From contig DYAA01000140.1 of NCBI GenBank assembly GCA_019419405.1, positions 1 to 28,747 on the forward strand: 28,747 nt of DNA, read 5' to 3'. The first letter of the stretch is position 1. The number at the start of each line of letters is the position of its first letter. Below, in pieces: positions 24,001-28,747 of the stretch. The notes under the pieces are model-generated. The model saw only the letters and a program-made list of their open reading frames with translations. It did not search any database and was not told where the DNA came from. The stretch is from Collinsella sp. (GTDB lineage Bacteria > Actinomycetota > Coriobacteriia > Coriobacteriales > Coriobacteriaceae). The position numbers were made by a program, and so were the translations under genes.

Positions 24001-24101
24001 GCGGCGAGATCGGCGGTCTCATAACCCATAAAGTACGCATGGGGTGCCAGGCGGTTCCTGTGGGTGAGCGCTTGGTTTTCCCAATCGTTAATGGCGTCCA
24101 T
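21093..24101 (-). CDS. ebgA: EbgA-type beta-galactosidase, glycoside hydrolase family 2
   Basis: Cytoplasmic LacZ/EbgA-like enzyme that hydrolyses beta-galactosides. At 1,002 residues it has the full five-domain layout: sugar-binding jelly roll (about 50-210, DHVEVPHLWQVDGYG, FDGIESYGELYVNGQ), Ig-like domains, TIM barrel (about 310-600) and the C-terminal Bgal_small_N domain. The acid/base is Glu435 in MWSMGNESGYG, and the nucleophile Glu497 in INCEYGHSMGN. FKMHGVNRHDHDDHKGRAVG and WEWCDHGL are further family motifs. ATG 24101 follows AAGGAGC. No signal peptide is visible. The ebgC partner and divergent LacI regulator match the E. coli ebgR-ebgAC arrangement, although the regulator is divergent here. 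No permease is fused into the operon. Confidence 0.96.
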   Translation of the reverse strand: MDAINDWENQALTHRNRLAPHAYFMGYETADLAATYSRELSRGFVQLSGSWQFRLFEGPAAVSNEELSTYKSEWDHVEVPHLWQVDGYGNLAYTDEGFPFPVDQPFVPSDDPMGVYQRIVNLPAVPAGAREIIRFDGIESYGELYVNGQFIGMTKGSRLSAEFDVTDALVEGDNLFAVKVLQYSDGSYIEDQDMWWASGIFRDVYLMQRPAAHLVDFRFRTHREGDAALITLDTVAEGATRVVYTLSDGGNVVATGECVDGHAECSVADAHFWNPEDPFLYDLTFEVYDGDEVSEYVPHRQGLAEVTVEGNHIYLNGTYFKMHGVNRHDHDDHKGRAVGLDRMRRDLELMKRHNINAVRTSHYANDPRFYELCDEYGIMLVAETDMESHGFENIGNIALVTDDPAWESAYVDRVERLVMQERNHACIIMWSMGNESGYGCNIRAMYAKAHELDGRPVHYEEDRNADTVDVISTMYSRVSQMNDFGEHPFPKPRINCEYGHSMGNGPGGLSEYQEVFDRWDCIQGQFIWEWCDHGLAAVTEDGVAYDMYGGDNGDYPNNSNFCIDGMVFPWQQPSPGLTEYSQVICPVRMAYDAEAGELTVTNKRWFTTLEDVCLSAETLVDGDVVRRKTLVPGAVAPGESVQLPLVIREAAVGETLLTVHAYTMAAHVWCEPMFQLGASQFAIANHPAPAIVAPVRPELTVEETEQEIHIHSLNGELTFSKVNGTVSEWKASGRDVMASGPQVGFWHPLVDNHAQEYDSLWKDNFIDVMQTSTRKVTWKQDGNAVVVTVSQRIAPPVRAFGMRVELVYTVLPSGRVDLKVSGEPYGDYSDIIPRIGISFEVPGCDRAVEWYGHGPGENYPDSLRANPVGHYRTTVDDMFTPYVMPQDCANREGTRWVALRSSHGDGVLVTRPADAASNPFSFSAWPYSCEAIDNAKHVYDLVKGDTVTVNINDQLLGLGSNSWGSEVLDSYRTRFESFSFEVSLRPLTSADLAQALAPIKEA

Positions 24102-24136
24102 GGCGATGCTCCTTCGTCATCGTAGTGATTCTTGTG

Positions 24137-24233
24137 CAACCGGTTGTCCTTATCTTACGGGCGATGCAAAAAACTGTGCAACCGGTTGTCCGCTGAACGG
24201 TCGATTTGGCCGGATTAACGGTGCAACCGGTTG
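24137..24233. promoter_or_regulatory. Three LacI-type operators between ebgA and its regulator
   Basis: The perfect palindrome CAACCGGTTG occurs at 24137-24146, 24179-24188 and 24224-24233, each within TGCAACCGGTTGT. Centres are 42 and 45 bp apart, about four helical turns. The central CG and symmetry are typical for LacI/GalR repressors. An extra half-site, ACAACCG, adjoins the third. Confidence 0.85.
24152..24181 (-). promoter_or_regulatory. Probable ebgA promoter
   Basis: On the minus strand, TTGCAC (24176-24181) and TAAGAT (24152-24157) are separated by 18 bases. The -35 lies within the second operator and the start point would fall in the first operator, so repressor binding would block the polymerase directly. 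Confidence 0.5.
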
Positions 24234-24477
24234 TACAACCGCGACACTTATGTCACCCCGAATATCGAAACTCAACGCAAAACATCGTTCTTAAGCTCGT
24301 AGGCAACCGCCACGCCCGCTGATATCTCACCCACACGAGACGTATTCGATTGCGGCTTGGTTGCAAAACGACACCCGTCACCGGATATCATGAACGCTGT
24401 TCAGGTGCACTATAGTAAGCTGTATCCGCACCAGCCCGTATCAGTGACAACATCGACCGCATTTTCCAGGAGACGCC

Positions 24478-25494
24478 ATGACCCAGCCAGTTCGCACCGC
24501 ACCTACGCTTGCCGAGGTTGCCGCAGCTGCCGGCGTGTCGCGCTCCACGGCATCGCGCGCCCTCAACGATTCGCCCCGCATTAGCGAGGAAACCAAAAAG
24601 CGCGTCCGTGCGGCGGCCAAGAAAGTCAATTTTGTCCCCAACGCTCGCGGCCGAGCGCTCGCTGTCGGGCGCACGGAAATCATCGCCGTGCTCGTGACCG
24701 AGCCCCTGAGTGAACTCTTCAGCGACCCCACCTATAGCGAGTTTTTGAGCGGCATTACCGAGGAACTGTCGGAGTCGTCCTATCTGCCCGTTATCTTGCA
24801 GGCGTCTTCTACGCATGAGCGCAACCGCGCACGCGAGCACTTTGAGCGCCGCTCGTTCGACGCCGTGATCGACGTCTCCCCCTACAAGGGCAGCGAGCTG
24901 CTCGAGGTGCTGCGCGAGCTGGGCGTACCCACCGTGTTGTGCGGCCAGCTCGAGGGCCACCCCTATCGCGATGTGTTCTCGACAGTCTACTCTGACGACG
25001 AAGAGGGTGGACGCTTTGCGGCACTCGCTATGAAAGAGCGCGGGCGCAAAGATATCGTCGCCGTGTTGGGACCGCAAGACAACCCCGCTGTTGTCGACCG
25101 CCTGCGCGGCTACCGCACCGTCCTGGGCGAAGAGCTCCCAGGCGCAAACGTTATCTATACCGGCTGGAACAACGGAGACGGCTATCAGGCCATGCACCAG
25201 ATCCTCGCGCGCAAGATTGCTTTCGATGGCGTGCTCTGCGGATCGGACCGTATCGCGGCTGGCGTCATCACCGCACTCAACGAGGCAGGCCTATCCGTTC
25301 CGGCAGACGTTTCTGTCGTCGGCTTCGACGATCACGAGATTGCGGCGTGCTGCGTCCCCGCGCTCACGACCGTCCGCCAGCCCCTGCGCGAAGAAGGCCA
25401 CATGGCCGCCAACATTGCGCTCGACATGATCAAGGGCGCCGAGCCCACCACCTCCGTGATGCACATGCAGCTCGTTCAGAGAGACTCGCTGTAG
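24478..25494 (+). CDS. LacI-family repressor, probable regulator of ebgAC
   Basis: A 338-residue LacI/GalR regulator. The N-terminal helix-turn-helix covers residues about 10-35 (TLAEVAAAAGVSRSTASRAL), followed by the hinge NFVPNARGRALAVGRT and a periplasmic-binding-like effector domain (IIAVLVTEPLSELFSDPTYS, FDGVLCGSDRIAAGVITALN, VPADVSVVGFDDHEIAA, LTTVRQPLREEGHMAANIAL). ATG 24478 follows AGGAGACGCC. It is transcribed away from ebgA, and the shared 376-bp region carries three operator palindromes nearer to ebgA. The effector is presumably a beta-galactoside, by context only. Confidence 0.95.
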   Translation: MTQPVRTAPTLAEVAAAAGVSRSTASRALNDSPRISEETKKRVRAAAKKVNFVPNARGRALAVGRTEIIAVLVTEPLSELFSDPTYSEFLSGITEELSESSYLPVILQASSTHERNRAREHFERRSFDAVIDVSPYKGSELLEVLRELGVPTVLCGQLEGHPYRDVFSTVYSDDEEGGRFAALAMKERGRKDIVAVLGPQDNPAVVDRLRGYRTVLGEELPGANVIYTGWNNGDGYQAMHQILARKIAFDGVLCGSDRIAAGVITALNEAGLSVPADVSVVGFDDHEIAACCVPALTTVRQPLREEGHMAANIALDMIKGAEPTTSVMHMQLVQRDSL

Positions 25495-25498
25495 GAAA

Positions 25499-25718
25499 CT
25501 GGGCCGGGCTTTTCGCCAGACAGTTGTTGCGGAAAGCCTGCCCCGTTTTGAGCGCTCATTCTGGGGCACAGTTTCCGTTAGACCGCTCAAGCGAAAACTG
25601 TGTCCCATTATTTTGCCGAATTCTGGGTCGCGCTTTCCCAGAGGACCCCCTTTGGGAAAGCGCGACCCGTTCTGGACGCAGATTCCGGGACGTACTTTCC
25701 GCAACGCCCGGTCATCCC
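25499..25718. repeat. Tandem array of 62-bp covarying hairpin units
   Basis: Three complete 62-bp units (25499-25560, 25561-25622, 25623-25684) and a truncated fourth (from 25685) follow each other without a gap. Each starts C(T/C)GGG and the complete ones end ATT. Within each complete unit, positions 3-17 pair with positions 32-46 as a 15-16 bp stem around a loop of about 14 bases. The arms differ between units, yet pairing is kept. In unit 3 GGGTCGCGCTTTCCC pairs perfectly with GGGAAAGCGCGACCC; in unit 2 GGGGCACAGTTTCCG pairs with CGAAAACTGTGTCCC. It fills the gap between the convergent regulator and aspS genes. Confidence 0.85.
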
Positions 25719-25745
25719 ATGCCCTCACAATCTCGGCGTATAAAA

Positions 25746-25776
25746 AACGAGGGAAGGCACGTGTCCTTCCCTCGTT
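25746..25776 (-). terminator. Intrinsic terminator of aspS
   Basis: AACGAGGGAAGG and CCTTCCCTCGTT form a perfect 12-bp stem with a seven-base loop, followed on the minus strand by TTTTTTATA. It stands 23 bases past the aspS stop. Confidence 0.92.
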
Positions 25777-25799
25777 ACGGGCAATATGTAGCCGCTTGC

Positions 25800-27587
25800 C
25801 TACATCAGGCGCAGGCTGACGTCCTTGAGCTGGGCGCCGCTAACGGCACTCGGGGCGCCCGACATGAGGTCGGAGCCGCTGGCCGTCTTGGGGAACGCCA
25901 TGACGTCGCGGATGGAGTCGGAACCGGTGAGCAGCATGCACACGCGGTCCAGGCCCAGAGCGAAACCGCCCATCGGGGGCGCACCAAACTTGAGCGCCTC
26001 CATGAGGAAGCCAAACTGAGACTCAGCGCGCTCTTCGGTAAAGCCCAGGAGCTTGAGCATGGACATCTGCATCTCGGCGTTGTGGATACGCATACCGCCG
26101 CCACCGGCCTCAAAGCCGTCCATGACAAAGTCGTAGGTGCAAGAACCGGCTGCCAACGGATTGGCCTCGATCTTGGCGATGTCGGTCTCGGTCGGCAGGG
26201 TGAAGGGCTGGTGCTCGGCAGCGTAAGCCTTGCGGTCCTCGTCCCAGTGGAACAGCGGGAAGTTGACGACCCACAGGAAGTCGTGGCCCTCGCGCTTGAT
26301 CTCGAGCGCGTTAGCCATGTGGGAACGCATGCCGCCCAGGATCTCGTCGGAGAGCAGGCGCGGGCCGGCGGCGAACATCACAAGGTCGCCGGGCTCGACG
26401 TCCATGCGCTCGCGCAGGGCGGTCATCTCCTCGTCCGAGAAGAACTTGACGATGGGGCTGTTGATGGAGCCGTCCTCGCGGAATGCGATCCAGGCCAGGC
26501 CCTTGGCGCCAAACGTGGAAGCCACGCCGGCAAGCTTATCGATCTTGGCGCGAGCCCAGGCACCGGCGCCCTTGGCGTTGATGGCCTTAATGACAGAGCC
26601 CTCCTCGTTCGCGGCAGTCGCAAAGACCTTGAACTTAGAGTTGGCGAAGATGTCGGTCAGGTCGACCAAGTGCATGCCATAGCGGGTATCGGGCTTGTCG
26701 GAGCCATAGGTGTCCATGGCCTCCCAGTAGTTCATGCGACGCAGCGGCGTGGGCATCTCGACACCCATACGGCCGAAGGCATCGGCAAGAACCTCTTCGA
26801 GCGCGCTCATAACGTCGTTCTGGTCCACGAAGGACATCTCGATATCGACCTGGGTGAACTCGGGCTGACGGTCGGCACGCAAGTCCTCGTCGCGGAAGCA
26901 CTTGGCAACCTGATAGTAGCGCTCGACGCCACCGACCATAAGCAGCTGCTTCAGGAGCTGCGGGGACTGCGGCAGGGCGTAGAAGTTGCCCGGCTGGATG
27001 CGGCTGGGGACGATGAAGTCGCGGGCGCCCTCGGGCGTGGACTTGAACAGGGAGGGCGTCTCGACCTCCATGAACTCACGGTTGTGCAGCGCCTCGCGAA
27101 TGGCAAAGGTAAAGTCGGAGCGCAGCTTGAGGTTGGCCATCATCTCGGGACGACGGAGGTCCAGATAGCGATAGCGCAGACGGGTGTCCTCGCTGGTCTC
27201 GATGCCGTCCTCGATCTGGAACGGCGGGGTGACGGACGTATTGAGCACCTCGGCGTGGTCGGTCAGGACCTCGATCTCGCCGGTGGCGAGCTTGGTGTTG
27301 GTGGTCTCCTCGCCACGGGCGCGCACGACGCCGTGAATCTTGATGGGCCACTCGGGACGCATGGTCTCGGCGATCTTAAAGGCGTCGCCGTCGGAGTGCT
27401 CGGGGTCGAAGGTAAGCTGCGTGATGCCCTCACGGTCGCGAAGGTCGCAGAAGATAAGGCCGCCGTGGTCGCGGCGACGGCTCACCCAACCGGTGAGGGT
27501 GACCTCTTCGCCCACGTTCTCGAAGCGAAGCTCGCCGCAGGTACGGGTGTGCATGGAATGCTCATCGATGGGACGGGTCTGGCTCAT
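25800..27587 (-). CDS. aspS: Aspartyl-tRNA synthetase
   Basis: Class IIb aminoacyl-tRNA synthetase that charges tRNA(Asp), 595 residues. An N-terminal OB-fold anticodon-binding domain (about 12-110, GEEVTLTGWVSRRRDHGGLI) is followed by the catalytic core with motif 2 (FRDEDLRADRQPEFTQVDIE), the bacterial GAD insertion in the middle, and motif 3 (GGFALGLDRVCMLL). ATG 27587 was chosen, with GGAGG nine bases upstream; M12 aligns with the E. coli start but has no ribosome site. The anticodon-domain motif is RRRDHGG, with His where E. coli has Leu. That residue is found in non-discriminating enzymes which also charge tRNA(Asn), as described for Pseudomonas. It is monocistronic. Confidence 0.97.
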   Translation of the reverse strand: MSQTRPIDEHSMHTRTCGELRFENVGEEVTLTGWVSRRRDHGGLIFCDLRDREGITQLTFDPEHSDGDAFKIAETMRPEWPIKIHGVVRARGEETTNTKLATGEIEVLTDHAEVLNTSVTPPFQIEDGIETSEDTRLRYRYLDLRRPEMMANLKLRSDFTFAIREALHNREFMEVETPSLFKSTPEGARDFIVPSRIQPGNFYALPQSPQLLKQLLMVGGVERYYQVAKCFRDEDLRADRQPEFTQVDIEMSFVDQNDVMSALEEVLADAFGRMGVEMPTPLRRMNYWEAMDTYGSDKPDTRYGMHLVDLTDIFANSKFKVFATAANEEGSVIKAINAKGAGAWARAKIDKLAGVASTFGAKGLAWIAFREDGSINSPIVKFFSDEEMTALRERMDVEPGDLVMFAAGPRLLSDEILGGMRSHMANALEIKREGHDFLWVVNFPLFHWDEDRKAYAAEHQPFTLPTETDIAKIEANPLAAGSCTYDFVMDGFEAGGGGMRIHNAEMQMSMLKLLGFTEERAESQFGFLMEALKFGAPPMGGFALGLDRVCMLLTGSDSIRDVMAFPKTASGSDLMSGAPSAVSGAQLKDVSLRLM

Positions 27588-27608
27588 ACCAGTGATCCTC
27601 CTTTATGG

Positions 27609-27650
27609 ATCTGTGCCGCCCCGTGTCGTTCCGGGCGGCGTCGTACAGAT
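27609..27650 (-). promoter_or_regulatory. Hairpin in the aspS leader
   Basis: ATCTGT + GCCGCCC (27609-27621) pair with GGGCGGC (27633-27639) and ACAGAT (27645-27650), leaving a five-base bulge, just upstream of the aspS ribosome site. There is no T-tract and no T-box features, so the role is unknown. Confidence 0.4.
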
Positions 27651-27843
27651 TTGCCCAGCCTGCGTAAACCGCGCAGCCAGACATGGCGTTCTATCTTATC
27701 GCACTCGCGTCGATGTGCCGCGAAAAAGTGGCTCCTGCCCAAAGACTTGACGGAGACGAAACAATTGACGCGCCGTGACACCCGCCCGCGCTCGTCACGT
27801 GCGACAATATGCCCCAATAAAACAGCACTCGGAAAGGCCCGCC

Positions 27844-28479
27844 ATGACTGCACGCCTCATCGTTATGGATATCGACTCCACGCTCATCAACCAGGAGGTC
27901 ATCGACCTGTTGGGCGAAGAGGCCGGCGTGGGCGAGCAGGTGGCACAGATCACCGAACGCGCCATGCGCGGCGAGCTTGACTTTAAGCAGGCGCTCGAGG
28001 AGCGCGTGGGGCTGCTCGCCGACCTGGACGAGAGCGTGTTCGAGCGCACCTTTGAGCGCGTGACATTTACCCCCGGCGCGTTGGAGCTTGTGCGCTCGGC
28101 ACACAGCAAGGGTTGGAAGGTCGGCGTCGTGAGTGGCGGCTTTCACGAAGTCGCCGATAAGATCGTGGCCGCCGCGGCCATCGACTTTTGCCTGGCCAAT
28201 CGTCTGGAGGTCGTGGACGGCAAGCTCACCGGTAAGTTGGCTGCCGACATTGTGACCAAGGAGTCCAAGCTCATCCAGCTGCTGGACTGGGCAGTTGAGT
28301 GCGGCGTCGATATGGCCCACACCGTCGCGATCGGCGACGGTGCCAACGACATCCCCATGATTCAGGCCGCGGGCACGGGCATCGCGTTTTGTGCCAAGCC
28401 CAAGACGCGCGAGGCCGCCCCGTTTGCCATCGACGAGCGCAATCTGATGCTCGCCATGGACATCATCCTGCGCGACTAG
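27844..28479 (+). CDS. serB: Phosphoserine phosphatase SerB
   Basis: HAD-superfamily hydrolase that removes phosphate from O-phosphoserine in the last step of serine synthesis. Motif I is MDIDST with nucleophile Asp9 and Asp11; motif II is the serine in VGVVSGGF; motif III includes the lysine in TKESKL; motif IV is GDGANDIPM. The cap region LGEEAGVGEQVAQITERAMR is typical of SerB. The 211-residue protein lacks the N-terminal ACT-like extension of E. coli SerB. ATG 27844 follows GGAAAGG; the frame opens upstream at 27775 without a ribosome site. It is divergent from aspS. Confidence 0.93.
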   Translation: MTARLIVMDIDSTLINQEVIDLLGEEAGVGEQVAQITERAMRGELDFKQALEERVGLLADLDESVFERTFERVTFTPGALELVRSAHSKGWKVGVVSGGFHEVADKIVAAAAIDFCLANRLEVVDGKLTGKLAADIVTKESKLIQLLDWAVECGVDMAHTVAIGDGANDIPMIQAAGTGIAFCAKPKTREAAPFAIDERNLMLAMDIILRD

Positions 28480-28515
28480 CCAATCCGTCTAGCAATTGAA
28501 TCAGTCTGTCCTATA

Positions 28516-28549
28516 GTTTCCGAACAATTCTGTCTTAGTGTTCGGAAAC
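28516..28549. promoter_or_regulatory. 34-bp dyad upstream of larB
   Basis: GTTTCCGAACA and TGTTCGGAAAC are perfect 11-bp complements around 12 bases. The right half overlaps a possible -35 (TTCGGA, 18 bases before TAAACT). With no T-tract it looks like an operator for larB rather than the serB terminator. Confidence 0.5.
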
Positions 28550-28593
28550 ATACCCTTTGAGTGCTAAACTTTGCGCCGTCGAAGGGAACATAT

Positions 28594-28747
28594 ATGGATA
28601 AGCGAGATCTAGAGCAGCTGCTGAGCGATGTTGCCGGCGGAGCAGTCACCCCTGCCGACGCCCTCACGCGCATCCAGACGGCTCCGACCGCCGATTTGGG
28701 CTTTGCGCAGCTTGATCTTTCGCGCGGGGTGCGCCAGGGAGCCGGCG
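28594..28747 (+). CDS. larB: LarB, nickel-pincer cofactor biosynthesis (N-terminus only)
   Basis: The first 51 codons, starting MDKRDLEQLLSDVAGGAVTP and including ADLGFAQLDLSRGVRQGAG, match the N-terminus of LarB. In that family a helical start is followed by a conserved 'lD..R..R.G' segment leading into the AIR-carboxylase-like domain. LarB carboxylates and hydrolyses nicotinic acid adenine dinucleotide to begin nickel-pincer cofactor synthesis, used by lactate racemase and related enzymes. ATG 28594 follows GAAGGGAAC. The gene runs off the window; larC and larE would be expected beyond. Confidence 0.8.
   Translation, partial: MDKRDLEQLLSDVAGGAVTPADALTRIQTAPTADLGFAQLDLSRGVRQGAG

Noticed and set aside
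863..24370. GGTTGCAAAACG upstream of both LacI-type regulators (863-874 and 24359-24370)
   Set aside because: Twelve-base matches are expected by the dozen in a window this size, so the pair alone is not evidence of a common operator.
25499..25718. Reading the hairpin array as a CRISPR
   Set aside because: The whole 62-bp unit, not a short repeat with unique spacers, is repeated. Arms are variable yet self-complementary, and there are no cas genes.
27588..27843. T-box riboswitch in front of aspS
   Set aside because: No specifier-loop or T-box (TGG-N-containing) sequence and no terminator/antiterminator pair were seen; only a simple GC hairpin is present.
25347..27980. 877-codon open frame on the + strand
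   Set aside because: It runs antisense through aspS, and across the end of the LacI gene and the hairpin array. The product is low-complexity with no family pattern; it is a by-product of high GC at third positions.

Overview
The window is a high-GC bacterial chromosome segment. Its gene content (kdpFABC with kdpDE, feoA/feoA/feoB, HPr, an APC permease, an Ebg-type beta-galactosidase with a LacI regulator, aspS, serB, larB) and codon use suggest a gut actinobacterium of the Coriobacteriia, most like Collinsella. That assignment is from memory of the group and was not computed. No phage, insertion sequence, CRISPR array, tRNA or rRNA was seen. The unexplained structure lies between the genes, in an unusually rich set of inverted and direct repeats.

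Layout. 1-800: 3' truncated LacI-family regulator (-). 925-1617: GntR/FCD regulator (-). 1618-2157: gene-free, with a 160-bp inverted-repeat element, a degenerate half-element and a helically phased short repeat. 2158-3411: AlbA_2-type regulator (-) behind three copies of a 17-bp dyad operator. 3661-3940: frameshifted FCD-domain fragment (+). 4075-6024: FMN/Fe-S/FAD old-yellow-enzyme-type reductase (-). 6273-14537: complete Kdp potassium system, kdpFABC (-) divergent from kdpDE (+), with a gapless ~125-bp direct repeat just outside each end. 14636-18157: a small oxidoreductase gene remnant, then the ferrous-iron cluster feoA-feoA-feoB and a FeoB-associated Cys-rich protein (all -), with two candidate operators. 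18347-18595: HPr-like protein with Asp at position 46 (-). 18693-18912: 220-bp element with 31-bp terminal inverted repeats. 19017-20480: APC permease (-). 20634-24101: ebgC and ebgA (-), with three identical-core LacI operators in front and the divergent LacI-family regulator at 24478-25494 (+). 25499-25718: tandem array of covarying 62-bp hairpin units. 25800-27587: aspS (-). 27844-28479: serB (+). 28594-end: larB start (+) behind a long dyad.

How the genes work together. KdpFABC is the high-affinity K+ pump and KdpDE its two-component regulator; both sets face outward from a shared 244-bp control region. FeoA, FeoA, FeoB and the Cys-rich protein make up Fe2+ uptake. EbgA/EbgC would hydrolyse beta-galactosides under control of the adjacent LacI-type repressor. 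The FCD fragment and the oxidoreductase 3' remnants are signs of gene decay and rearrangement.

Most worth a second look: the covarying hairpin array at 25499-25718, the direct repeats bracketing kdp, the Asp46 HPr, the phased dyads in front of the AlbA_2 regulator, and the 220-bp inverted-repeat element.
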